Source: Thermomicrobium roseum DSM 5159 (GTDB lineage Bacteria > Chloroflexota > Chloroflexia > Thermomicrobiales > Thermomicrobiaceae). Taken from it: a stretch of 64,000 nt of DNA. Location of the stretch: NCBI RefSeq assembly GCF_000021685.1, contig NC_011959.1, positions 372,001 to 436,000 on the forward strand. The letters run 5' to 3'. Of this stretch, positions 8,732 through 16,865 are shown piece after piece. Within the stretch, counting starts at the first letter, position 1; each line of letters opens with the position of its first letter. The translations under genes and the position numbers were made by a program. Under the pieces are notes generated by a model. The model ran no database searches, was not told where the DNA came from, and saw only the letters and a program-made list of their open reading frames with translations.

Positions 8732-10065
8732 AGCCCGATTTTCCGCGCAATCGCTGCCCGTACGGTCTCCTGTACCTCCGTCACGGGCACCCGCTCGATC
8801 ACCTCATCGAAGAAGCCATCGACGATCAGCTTCACCGCTTCTGGTCGGCTGATGCCTCGGCTCATCAAGTAGAAAATATACTCCTCTTCCACTTGGCCGA
8901 CAGTGGCACCATGCGTGCAACGCACGTCATTGGCGCCGATTTCGAGGTTCGGAATCGTATCGGCCCGAGCGGTCGGGGAAAGGATCAGGTTGCGGTTTGC
9001 TTGGTACGCGTCGGTGCGCTGGGCCTGCGGGAAGACCTTGATCAGCCCGCTGAAGACGGTGCGGGCCCGATCCTTGAGCGCTCCCTTGTACAGGAGGTCG
9101 CTCGACGCATAGGGCGCGACATGCCACTGGCGTGTCTGGTGATCGAGATGCTGCGCATCGTCGGCGAAGTAGAGCCCGAGCATTTCGGCAGTCGCACCAG
9201 GTCCCACGAGATTGCTGGCGATGAATGCCTTGCTCAGCCGCGAGCCGAGGCTGACGTTCAGCGTGTTGACGGTCACGTCCTGCCGCAAGAGGGCTCGTTG
9301 TGTCGTGAAGTTCCAGACGCTCCGCCCCCAGTCCTGCAGCTGGATGTAGCGAACCTGTGCACCCTCGCCGGTGATGATCTCGACGACATTGGAGGCGATC
9401 AACGGCTCCTCGACGGTGGGAGAAGCCCAGGTGTCGATCAGAACGACGCTGGCTCCTGGTTCAGCGACGAGAAGCGTGTGCGCGAAGATCGCCGAGCCCG
9501 GCGTTTCCGCCCAGACGAAACTGCGCAGCGGGAGAGCGACCTCCACACCCTCCGGGACGTACAGAAAGGTTCCGCCGCTCCAAAAGGCACCGTGCAGCGC
9601 TGCGAACTTGTTGTCCTCCGGCTTCACCGCTTCGGTCATGAAGACTCGCTGGAGGAGTTCCGGCATGTCGCGCGCTGCGGTCAAGAGATCGGTAAAGACG
9701 ACGCCCTCGGCAGCGAGCTGCGGATCAAGCTGGGTAAAGACAACGGAGCTATCGACCTGCACCAGAAGCCCGGATCGCAAGGCGGCATCGCCCAGGATCT
9801 CGAAGAGAGCGGATGGGAGCACGTCTGGCCCGCTCACTCGCTGGCCGACCCCGGCGAAGGGCACGACTTGATCGATCGGAAGGCGCCGAATGTCGGTCCG
9901 TCGCCATTCCTCGTCGGTCCGGCTGGGCATCGGCGTCCGTTCGTAGATCTCCCAGGCGGCGAGACGCCGTTCTCGCAACCAGGCTGGCTCGTCGAGGAGG
10001 TGAGAAAGTTCCTCGACTGCCTCACGCGTGAAGCCTCGTGTTCGTTCTGCGACCCTCGTGCTCAT
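8728..10065 (-). CDS. sufD: SufD, Fe-S assembly scaffold subunit
   Basis: 445 residues of the SufB/SufD beta-helix family; a subunit of the SufBC2D scaffold where clusters are built. The C-terminal core GANDVRCTHGATVGQVEEE holds the conserved cysteine/histidine region, and SRGISRPEA-type sequence follows. The N-terminal region is alpha-helical and shorter than in SufB. ATG 10065 follows GAGGGGAG. It is placed between sufB (55 bases away) and sufS (overlapping). Confidence 0.93.
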   Translation of the reverse strand: MSTRVAERTRGFTREAVEELSHLLDEPAWLRERRLAAWEIYERTPMPSRTDEEWRRTDIRRLPIDQVVPFAGVGQRVSGPDVLPSALFEILGDAALRSGLLVQVDSSVVFTQLDPQLAAEGVVFTDLLTAARDMPELLQRVFMTEAVKPEDNKFAALHGAFWSGGTFLYVPEGVEVALPLRSFVWAETPGSAIFAHTLLVAEPGASVVLIDTWASPTVEEPLIASNVVEIITGEGAQVRYIQLQDWGRSVWNFTTQRALLRQDVTVNTLNVSLGSRLSKAFIASNLVGPGATAEMLGLYFADDAQHLDHQTRQWHVAPYASSDLLYKGALKDRARTVFSGLIKVFPQAQRTDAYQANRNLILSPTARADTIPNLEIGANDVRCTHGATVGQVEEEYIFYLMSRGISRPEAVKLIVDGFFDEVIERVPVTEVQETVRAAIARKIGL

Positions 10066-10120
10066 GATCTCCCCTCAGGTGACGGTGCGGCGGTCTGGAC
10101 CGAGCCAGACCGCCTGCGTC

Positions 10121-11536
10121 TCATCCGACTGAACCTTCCATCTCGAGCGCGATCAGCCGGTTCAGCTCGACCGCGTACTCCAGCGGCAGTTCCTTCGTGA
10201 TCGGCTCGATGAAGCCGTTGACGATCATGCTCATCGCCTCGGCTTCGGTGAGCCCCCGACTCTGCAGGTAGAAGAGCTGTTCCTCGGCCACCTTGCTCAC
10301 CGTTGCCTCATGACCGATCGACACCTGCTCCTCTTCGATCTCCATATACGGGTAGGTATCCGTGCGGCTCTGCTCGTCGAGCAGGAGCGCGTCGCACACC
10401 ACGTTGGCGCGCACATGGTGGGCGCCGCGATGCACCTTGACCAAACCGCGGTAACTGGCCCGGCCAGTCCCTTTGGAGATCGACTTGGAGATGATCTGGG
10501 ATGAGGTGTACGGTGCGACGTGCACCATCTTGCCGCCGGCATCCTGGTGCTGACCATCACCAGCGAAGGCGACCGAGAGTACTTCACCGCGGGCGCCCGG
10601 CTCCATCAACCACACAGCCGGGTACTTCATGGTGACCTTGGAGCCGAGATTCCCATCCACCCACTCCATGGTGGCATCACGGTACGCGGCTGCTCGCTTG
10701 GTCACGAGGTTGTACACGTTCTTCGACCAGTTCTGGATGGTCGTGTACCGGCAGCGTGCACCTTCTTTGACGATGATCTCGACGACTGCGCTGTGCAGCG
10801 AGGCAGCGCTGTAAATCGGAGCGGTGCAACCTTCCACGTAGTGGACGTAGGCACCAGGCTCGACGATGATGAGCGTGCGCTCGAACTGCCCCACGTTCTC
10901 GGCATTGATGCGGAAGTAGGCCTGGAGCGGTACGTCGACCCGCACCCCCTCGGGGACATAGACGAAGGAGCCACCCGACCAGACGGCCGAGTTGAGGGCA
11001 GCGAACTTGTTGTCGTTTGGTGGCACGATAGTCCCGAAGTACTGCTTGACCAGGTCCGGATATTCGCGGACGGCCGTGTCCATATCGCAGAAGATCACGC
11101 CGAGCCGCTTGAGTTCCTCGCGGAGCGAGTGGTAGACGACCTCCGACTCGTACTGGGCGCCGACTCCAGCGAGGAAACGCCGCTCGGCTTCCGGAATACC
11201 CAACCGATCGAACGTGCGGCGGATGTGCTCGGGCAGTTCCTCCCAGCTCGTACCCTGTCGCTCGGTTGGTTTGATGTAATAGACGATCTCGTCGAAGTTC
11301 AGTTCGGACAGGTCCGCGCCCCAGGTCGGCATCGGGCGCCGCAGAAAGTATTCGAGTGCCTTGAGCCGGAACTCGCGCATCCACTCCGGCTCATTCTTGA
11401 TCCAGGAGATCTGCTCCACGACCTCCCGATCGAGGCCCTTGCGGGCTTTGAAGACATACTGCTCGGGGTCGCGGAACCCGTACTTTTCGGCGTACTCGCT
11501 TCCCAATCGCTTGAGTTCGACTTCTGGTGTCGTCAT
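10121..11536 (-). CDS. sufB: SufB, Fe-S assembly scaffold subunit
   Basis: 471 residues, the usual length of SufB. It opens with the family's YAEKYGFRDPE-type N-terminus and contains PPNDNKFAALNSAVWSGGSF, then YVEGCTAPIY (the conserved cysteine implicated in sulfur acceptance), and SIGHEATVSKVAEEQLFYL near the C-terminus. With SufC and SufD it forms the scaffold complex in the cytosol. ATG 11536 has AAGGAGGA upstream. It lies 29 bases after sufC. Confidence 0.96.
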   Translation of the reverse strand: MTTPEVELKRLGSEYAEKYGFRDPEQYVFKARKGLDREVVEQISWIKNEPEWMREFRLKALEYFLRRPMPTWGADLSELNFDEIVYYIKPTERQGTSWEELPEHIRRTFDRLGIPEAERRFLAGVGAQYESEVVYHSLREELKRLGVIFCDMDTAVREYPDLVKQYFGTIVPPNDNKFAALNSAVWSGGSFVYVPEGVRVDVPLQAYFRINAENVGQFERTLIIVEPGAYVHYVEGCTAPIYSAASLHSAVVEIIVKEGARCRYTTIQNWSKNVYNLVTKRAAAYRDATMEWVDGNLGSKVTMKYPAVWLMEPGARGEVLSVAFAGDGQHQDAGGKMVHVAPYTSSQIISKSISKGTGRASYRGLVKVHRGAHHVRANVVCDALLLDEQSRTDTYPYMEIEEEQVSIGHEATVSKVAEEQLFYLQSRGLTEAEAMSMIVNGFIEPITKELPLEYAVELNRLIALEMEGSVG

Positions 11537-11565
11537 GGCACGTTCCTCCTTATGGTACGGCTCGG

Positions 11566-12351
11566 TCAGGAGGCCGCTTCCGCGAACTGCTCCTTGACCC
11601 AGTCGTACCCTTTCTCTTCGAGTTCTTCAGCCAGTTCCGGCCCACCGGAGACAGCGATCTTACCGTCCAGCATGACGTGCACATAGTGTGGGCGGATGTA
11701 GTTCAAGATGCGCTGATAGTGCGTGATGACCAACAGGGCCATATTCGGGTTGAAGAGACGGTTCACACCTTCGGAGACCGTCCGCAGCGCGTCGATGTCG
11801 AGACCAGAGTCGGTCTCGTCCAGCACGGCGAACTCCGGCTCGAGCATCGCCATCTGCAGGATTTCGGCTCGCTTCTTCTCGCCACCCGAGAATCCCTCGT
11901 TGAGGTAGCGCGAAGCGAAGCTCTCATCCATGCGGAGCATCTCGAGCTTTTCCCGGAGCAATCGACGGAACTCCCGGGGGCTGAGGGCCTTGTCCTCACC
12001 GAGACGCGCCTTGCGCACCGAATTGACCGCCAAGCGCAGGAAGTTGGCCATGGTCACGCCAGGGATAGCGGTCGGATACTGGAAGGCCAGGAACATGCCC
12101 ATCCGTGCGCGCTCGTCGGGCGGGAGCTCGAGAACATTTTCGCCCTTGTACAGGATGCGTCCTTCATAGACCTCGTAGTTGGGATGCCCAGCGATCACGT
12201 AGGCCAGGGTGCTCTTGCCGGAACCGTTGGGTCCCATCAAGGCGTGAATCTCACCCCGCTCGATCACCAGGTTGACCCCGCGCAGGATCTCTTTCCCCTC
12301 GATGCCCGCGCGCAGGTTTTCGATCACGAAAAGCGGCGTGTGTTCGGTCAT
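11566..12351 (-). CDS. sufC: SufC, Fe-S assembly ATPase
   Basis: A 261-residue ABC-type ATPase that drives the SufBCD scaffold; it is not a membrane transporter. Walker A is MGPNGSGKSTLAY, the signature is FSGGEKKRAEILQ, and Walker B is EFAVLDETDSGLD. ATG 12351 is preceded by AAGGAGGGA with slightly long spacing. The 114-base gap to the Fur-like gene upstream carries a possible second promoter (12400-12428). Confidence 0.95.
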   Translation of the reverse strand: MTEHTPLFVIENLRAGIEGKEILRGVNLVIERGEIHALMGPNGSGKSTLAYVIAGHPNYEVYEGRILYKGENVLELPPDERARMGMFLAFQYPTAIPGVTMANFLRLAVNSVRKARLGEDKALSPREFRRLLREKLEMLRMDESFASRYLNEGFSGGEKKRAEILQMAMLEPEFAVLDETDSGLDIDALRTVSEGVNRLFNPNMALLVITHYQRILNYIRPHYVHVMLDGKIAVSGGPELAEELEEKGYDWVKEQFAEAAS

Positions 12352-12399
12352 GCTGTTGCGTCCCTCCTTCGTTCCGTCGACTCCGTCGGTCACCGATTT

Positions 12400-12428
12400 A
12401 CTCTACCATGTCGTTTCGAAACTCGATC
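12400..12428 (-). promoter_or_regulatory. possible suf promoter with a 10-bp palindrome
   Basis: Between the Fur-like gene and sufC, a -10-like TAGAGT (12400-12405) is preceded by the perfect palindrome GTTTCGAAAC (12413-12422) in the spacer. The -35 position (GATCGA) is poor, which would fit an activated or repressed promoter. No regulator can be assigned. Confidence 0.35.
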
Positions 12429-12465
12429 TGCATCATCCCCCTTCCACCGCCAAACACGGTTCAGC

Positions 12466-12897
12466 TCAGCGCCGACCAGCCCGTGCTTCCTGCACAGTGC
12501 GGTCGCGCTTCTCCTGGCAGGATGGACAGATCCCGGCAAAGACTGTTTGATGATCGAGAATCTCGAACCCGGTCTTCTCGGCAGCCACCTGGCGAGCGAG
12601 CAACGCGGTCGGTACTTCGACATCGACGAGCTCGCCGCATACCACGCAGTGTACGTGGTCGTGGCGATCGGTCCGGCGATCGAACCGGCTGGCATTGTCC
12701 CCGAACGGAAATTCTTGAATCAAGCCGTGCTTGGCCAAAAGGTGCAGCGTCCGGTACACCGTCCCATAGGCGATGGTCGGGTACTTGCGCCGCACCCGCT
12801 CATAGATCTCAGCCGCAGTGAGGTGCCGTTCCGCATTCTGCACTTCGGCCAAGATCGCCATCCGTTGCGGTGTCATTCGAAAACCGGCCGGGATCAT
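12466..12897 (-). CDS. Fur/PerR-family metal-dependent regulator
   Basis: A 143-residue DNA-binding repressor of the Fur family (Fur, PerR and Zur cannot be separated by eye). The N-terminal winged helix carries MTPQRMAIL and TVYRTLHLLAKHGLI as recognition region. The C-terminal part has the metal-sensing HDHVH (79-83) and two CxxC pairs (Cys 84/87 and 124/127) forming the structural zinc site. It heads the suf operon and is followed after 114 bases by sufC. A Fur-box-like palindrome just upstream of its start suggests autoregulation. A role in coupling Fe-S assembly to iron or peroxide is inferred. Confidence 0.9.
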   Translation of the reverse strand: MIPAGFRMTPQRMAILAEVQNAERHLTAAEIYERVRRKYPTIAYGTVYRTLHLLAKHGLIQEFPFGDNASRFDRRTDRHDHVHCVVCGELVDVEVPTALLARQVAAEKTGFEILDHQTVFAGICPSCQEKRDRTVQEARAGRR

Positions 12898-12918
12898 GAT
12901 CGGCGACTCACTCCCATG

Positions 12919-12939
12919 TGAGAATGATTCTCGTTCTCA
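12919..12939. promoter_or_regulatory. Fur-box-like operator between fur-suf and the second sufU
   Basis: The 21-base sequence is TGAGAA, a nine-base middle and TTCTCA: perfect 6-base outer arms with a GATTCTC-type centre resembling the Fur/PerR box. It lies a few bases downstream of the predicted start of the fur transcript and upstream of the divergent scaffold gene, a good position for repression of both. Confidence 0.7.
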
Positions 12940-12949
12940 CCTGTGCTAT

Positions 12950-12978
12950 ACCTTACCGCGTCACTCGGGATTCGTCAA
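12950..12978 (-). promoter_or_regulatory. promoter of the fur-suf operon
   Basis: TTGACG (12973-12978) and TAAGGT (12950-12955) are separated by 17 bases on the minus strand. Transcription would start near 12943, so the Fur-box palindrome covers the first transcribed bases. On the opposite strand TATACC (12947-12952) may serve as -10 for the divergent gene. Confidence 0.5.
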
Positions 12979-12995
12979 CCATCGAAGGGGTCGAG

Positions 12996-13484
12996 ATGGA
13001 CAAACAGGAGCTGATGGAGCAGATCGTCGAGCACTACCGCCGGCCACGTCACCGCCACGCTCTGCCGGATGCCGATGTGGTGATGCCTGGGGGCAATCCA
13101 GGCTGCGGCGATATCGTCACCATCTATCTCAAGGTCGACGAGCAGGGGCACCTGATCGCGGAGGCTTCGTTCGAAGGCGAGGGGTGTACGATCAGCCAAG
13201 CAGCGGCGGATATCCTGCTCGACGTCGTGAATGAAGAGCGATGGACGCTCGAGCAGGTTCTGGAAGCCGACTACCACTTGATGGAAGAGCTCATCGGCGA
13301 GGAGGCAGTCAAGCTCCGGCCCCGCTGCGCGACACTGGCCCTCGGAACGCTCAAAGCGGCGGTCACGAAATACTTGCGCGACCAGCTGCGTCGCGAGGCC
13401 GGTCTCGAGGTGGTCGAACGGGAGAACGAGCGCTTCGGCATCGTGACCGGAGAGCTGCCATCGGCTGAGGCATCGCACAGCTAG
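12996..13484 (+). CDS. second SufU/NifU-like Fe-S scaffold protein
   Basis: 162 residues with the IscU/SufU fold; three conserved cysteines are in NPGCGDIV, GEGCTISQAA and RPRCATLAL. The C-terminus is about 25 residues longer than in the sufU product at 7069-7449, ending in a charged tail. ATG 12996 is preceded by AAGGGG. It is transcribed divergently from the fur-suf operon across a shared Fur-box-like palindrome. A possible role is an alternative scaffold used under iron or oxidative stress; this is inferred from position only. Confidence 0.87.
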   Translation: MDKQELMEQIVEHYRRPRHRHALPDADVVMPGGNPGCGDIVTIYLKVDEQGHLIAEASFEGEGCTISQAAADILLDVVNEERWTLEQVLEADYHLMEELIGEEAVKLRPRCATLALGTLKAAVTKYLRDQLRREAGLEVVERENERFGIVTGELPSAEASHS

Positions 13485-13852
13485 TTCGTCGAGCGTCGCT
13501 CGCGTCGGAGTTCCTCGACGAAGGCTGCCAGATGCTCGCGGAGCTGCGGGCCGAAGCCGGACACCGTCACGAGCGTCGCTCTACCGCGACCGACGTTGGG
13601 CTGGACCAGGATCTCAGCCGTCACGCGCGGGAGAACTCCTTCGCGTTTGCCGATGACGTACACCTGATTGGGGCGACCAGTCCTCCCTGCGCGATAGCCG
13701 CGTGCGGTGAAGTACGCGATGGCACGTTCCAGTACCGCGTCTGGACTGGCGCGAGTCGCGACGCGGCGCTGGAAGGTGGTGCGCGTCATCTCGACGGTCA
13801 ACTGCTCGCGTGCGGTCGCGGTTTCGGCGTCGTCACGCTGTTTCTCGTCCAT
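13481..13852 (-). CDS. small conserved-looking protein of unknown function
   Basis: A 123-residue predicted cytosolic protein with no family I recognise. It has a charged, flexible N-terminus, then alternating strand/helix sequence with several Gly-Arg turns and a basic, Arg-rich C-terminal helix. There are no membrane segments or cysteines. The reading frame avoids stops on a strand where neighbours are coding. It overlaps the end of the second scaffold gene by four bases in convergent orientation. The ribosome site (GGGAGA) is rather far from ATG 13852; an internal ATG at 13789 is an alternative. Sequence character argues for a real gene, but the assignment is tentative. Confidence 0.55.
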   Translation of the reverse strand: MDEKQRDDAETATAREQLTVEMTRTTFQRRVATRASPDAVLERAIAYFTARGYRAGRTGRPNQVYVIGKREGVLPRVTAEILVQPNVGRGRATLVTVSGFGPQLREHLAAFVEELRRERRSTN

Positions 13853-13914
13853 CGTCGCGGCTGCTGTCTCCCACCAAATGAGTCCCGCGCTTCAATGGTA
13901 CGCGGTGCGCGTGC

Positions 13915-14505
13915 TCAGAAGCGGAGTGGCTGGCCAGCAGCCATCGCCCGGACGAGACGGCGGCAGGCCTCGGCGTCGGCGGCTGCCCGATGCGCGCCGG
14001 GGTGCGGGATGCCGAGGCGTTGGAGCGCTTCGCTCAAGCGATGGTAGTTGCGCCAGGATTCGGTCGGCGGTGGGCCGGCGTACTCGGCGAAGCGGCGCAT
14101 GGCGCAGTCCCACGACAGGTCGGGCAAGCTGAGGCCATAGCATCGGCAGGTTTGCTCGATCAAGCGGCGATCGAATGGTGCGTTGTAGGTCACGATCAGC
14201 CTCGCGCGGTCGAAGATCACTCGGAGTTCACGGTAAACGACCGGCCACTCGGGTGCATGGGCGAGATGCGCCTCACTCAGCCCATGCACCCGCAGTGCGG
14301 CCGGATCGATAGGGCAGCTCGGCTTGACCAATGTCTCCAGTAGAACGTTCCCGTGCGTGTCCAAGACGGCGAGTTCGATGACCTGGTCCTGGCTTCTGAT
14401 GCCGGTCGTCTCCGTATCGAGGATCACGACCCCGGAACTGGAGCAGATGGCTCGCGCCCAGGCCTGGGCGCATCGTCGCCTGTCCACACGCTGCGATCTC
14501 CTCAC
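13915..14505 (-). CDS. DEDD-family 3'-5' exonuclease (DnaQ-like)
   Basis: 196 residues, RNase T/DnaQ exonuclease fold. Motif Exo I is VILDTETTG (Asp and Glu metal ligands), Exo II lies around TYNAPFDRRLIEQ, and Exo III is HRAAADAEACRRLV, giving the DEDDh set. It could be the epsilon proofreading subunit or a stand-alone repair or RNA-processing exonuclease; the short length and lack of a polymerase-binding tail favour the latter. Its GTG start at 14505 overlaps the stop of the UPF0173 gene by four bases (GTGA), so the two are coupled. Confidence 0.85.
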   Translation of the reverse strand: MRRSQRVDRRRCAQAWARAICSSSGVVILDTETTGIRSQDQVIELAVLDTHGNVLLETLVKPSCPIDPAALRVHGLSEAHLAHAPEWPVVYRELRVIFDRARLIVTYNAPFDRRLIEQTCRCYGLSLPDLSWDCAMRRFAEYAGPPPTESWRNYHRLSEALQRLGIPHPGAHRAAADAEACRRLVRAMAAGQPLRF

Positions 14506-15188
14506 TCGAGGACGAGCTGCTCGCCGGGTTGCAACACGACGCAGCGAGCGCTGGTCTGCTCCTCGACCGCTTTGGCGAAGGCGTGCGGATCCTGCTCGAT
14601 CAACGGGAACGTGTTGTAGTGGCAGGGGACCACGACTTTGGGAGCGAGCAGTTTGACCGCTTTGACCGCATCGGCTGGTCCCATCGTGAAATGATCACCG
14701 ATCGGCAAGGCGGCCAGATCGAGTCCCTCTTCGCCGATCAGGGCCATGTCGCCGAAGAGGCAGGTGTCACCGGCGAAGTAGAGCGTCTTACCGCCCATGC
14801 GAACGACCAAGCCAGCGGGAACCCCGGGAGCCAGGAACTGCTCGCCGTAACTCGAAGTGTGCCAAGCCGGAACGAGCTTGACTGTCCCGCCGTCAAATCG
14901 GACCGTTCCACCGTGATTGGCGGGGATCGCCTCCGCACCCTGCTGCTGGAGAAAGCTGGCCAGTTCGAAGGTAGCGATCACTGGTGCCTTGGTTCGCTTG
15001 GAGAGCGCGAGCGCATCGCCGACGTGGTCGGCATGAGCGTGCGTGAGCAGGATGGCCACCGGATGGAGTTCATCGGGTTTCGCAGCAGCACGTGGGTTGC
15101 CGGTGAGGAACGGATCGATGACGACCTGCTTGCCCTCGGCTTCGACCGCAAACGCAGCGTGCCCGAGGTACCGTACGGTCACCGCCAT
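14502..15188 (-). CDS. UPF0173 metal-dependent hydrolase
   Basis: 228 residues of the metallo-beta-lactamase fold, UPF0173 group. Metal-binding motifs are LLTHAHADHVGD (HxHxDH), AWHTSSYG, and the late FAGDTCLFGDM and PCHYNTFPL. The length is typical of the group. The substrate is unknown; distant relatives are lactonases and RNases. ATG 15188 follows AGGGAGGG. It lies 42 bases after the amidohydrolase gene and is coupled to the exonuclease. Confidence 0.9.
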   Translation of the reverse strand: MAVTVRYLGHAAFAVEAEGKQVVIDPFLTGNPRAAAKPDELHPVAILLTHAHADHVGDALALSKRTKAPVIATFELASFLQQQGAEAIPANHGGTVRFDGGTVKLVPAWHTSSYGEQFLAPGVPAGLVVRMGGKTLYFAGDTCLFGDMALIGEEGLDLAALPIGDHFTMGPADAVKAVKLLAPKVVVPCHYNTFPLIEQDPHAFAKAVEEQTSARCVVLQPGEQLVLE

Positions 15189-15230
15189 GGTGGCTGTCCC
15201 TCCCTTCGTCCCGGTCTGGTCCGTCGCTTC

Positions 15231-16841
15231 CTAGAATACTGCGTCCGCTGCCTTCCAGGCGATCCGGCCGTCGACGACTGTCAGGAGGGTACGGAGGGTC
15301 GGGAGTTCCTCCGGATCGATCGCGAGCGGATCGCGATCGACGACGAGGAGATCGGCCAGGAAGCCTGGTGTGATCCGACCCCGCTGGTGCTCCTCGAAGC
15401 TGGCATACGCGCCGCCAGCAGTGTAGAGGCGAATGGCTTCCAGGACAGTTACCCGCTGCTCGGGACCGAACGGTTCTCCGGTCAGTGTCTGACGCAGCAC
15501 TGCTGCTCGGATACCGACCCAAGGATCGGGCGAGATCACCGGTGCATCGGAGCTGAATGCGACGGCGATTCCTCGTTCGAGCCAGGCACGCGTCGGGTAG
15601 GCCAGAGCGAGCCACTCCTCACTGAAGTTGCGCCGATAGGCATCACCGAGGTAGTAACCGAATGCCGGTTGCGGCACAGCGACGACACCGAGACGGGCCA
15701 TGCGCTCCAAAAGATCAGGGCGGAGCATGCCACAGTGCTCGATCCGCCAGCGATGGTCGTGGATCGGATGAGCCTGGAGAGCGCGCTCGTAGGCGGTGAG
15801 GACCATCTCGATCGCTCGATCACCGATGGCGTGCGCTGCTGCCTGCGCTCCGAGCCGGGCCACTCGTCGGAAGGCCTCGTCGAGTTGGTCCTGCGTGTAG
15901 TACGCGAGCCCGTAATTGTCTGGTTCCTCAGGGTACGCGATGCTCATGGCTGCCGTACGGGCACCACCGGCTCCGTCCTGAAAGAGCTTGAAGGGACCGA
16001 TGCGCAGCCAGGCGTCCCCGAACCCGCTGCGAAGTCCGAGGCGCTCCGCTGGTTCCAGGAGATGGTCGATGAGCAGCATGATGCGTGCCCGTACGGGTAA
16101 TTCGCCGCGCTGGTGCAGGTTCTGGTAGGCCAGGAGTTCCTCCGGACGACTGATCCCGGCCTCGGTGACGCTGGTGATCCCCAGCGCGAGGAAACGGTCA
16201 CCGGCTCGCCGGAGTGCTTGCTCCAGATCGCGGACGGTCGGCTCGGGTACGAGACGTCGGACGAGTTCTTGGGCTCGTTCCTGGAGGAGACCGGTCGGCT
16301 CACCAGTCTCGTCGCGCACGATCCTGCCGCCTTCCGGATCAGGTGTCTCCCGTGTGATACCGGCACGCGCGAGTGCCGCGCTGTTGGCGACCAGCATGTG
16401 GCCACAGGTGCGGATGACGATGGTCGGCCGGTTACCCGTGACGCGATCGAGTTCCCAGCGCGTGGGGTGTCGCTGAACGTCCAGCCGCGTGTCGTCGTAC
16501 CCTCGGGCGAGCAGCCAGCGGTCGGGAGGCAGTTCCTGCGCAGCCTTGCGGATTTCGTCGAGGAGCCGCTCCAGCGTCGGGGCGGCAACCGGCGAAACAT
16601 CGACCCACTCGAGAGACAGCCCGAGACCGAGCGGATGACAGTGAGCATCGTCGAAACCGGGCAAGACCGTGGCACCCCCGAGGTCGAGAACTCTGGTCTG
16701 GGCCGTACGGTAGCCGAGGATCTCCGGATCGTCACCGATAGCCAGGATGCGACCGTGGCTCATCGCGACTGCCCGAGCGCGTGGCTGCGCCGGGTCGAGC
16801 GTCAGGATGTTGGCATTGTGGAGGATCAGGTCACACACCAT
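15231..16841 (-). CDS. amidohydrolase family 3 protein (YtcJ-like), copy 1
   Basis: 536 residues. Motifs of the amidohydrolase superfamily: N-terminal beta-sandwich, then LPGFDDAHCHPLGLG (HxH metal site), AIGDRAIE, WRIEHCGML, and AFSSDAPV. YtcJ-like proteins of this size act on amides, carbamates or formamides; the substrate is unknown. It is a clear paralogue of the next gene upstream, sharing length, motif order and many residues such as the ISRPEELLAYQ/IRRAEEFLAYQ segment. The two are 24 bases apart and are presumably a tandem duplication. Confidence 0.9.
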   Translation of the reverse strand: MVCDLILHNANILTLDPAQPRARAVAMSHGRILAIGDDPEILGYRTAQTRVLDLGGATVLPGFDDAHCHPLGLGLSLEWVDVSPVAAPTLERLLDEIRKAAQELPPDRWLLARGYDDTRLDVQRHPTRWELDRVTGNRPTIVIRTCGHMLVANSAALARAGITRETPDPEGGRIVRDETGEPTGLLQERAQELVRRLVPEPTVRDLEQALRRAGDRFLALGITSVTEAGISRPEELLAYQNLHQRGELPVRARIMLLIDHLLEPAERLGLRSGFGDAWLRIGPFKLFQDGAGGARTAAMSIAYPEEPDNYGLAYYTQDQLDEAFRRVARLGAQAAAHAIGDRAIEMVLTAYERALQAHPIHDHRWRIEHCGMLRPDLLERMARLGVVAVPQPAFGYYLGDAYRRNFSEEWLALAYPTRAWLERGIAVAFSSDAPVISPDPWVGIRAAVLRQTLTGEPFGPEQRVTVLEAIRLYTAGGAYASFEEHQRGRITPGFLADLLVVDRDPLAIDPEELPTLRTLLTVVDGRIAWKAADAVF

Positions 16842-16865
16842 GGGTGCATGCTCCCTTTCTGTCCG

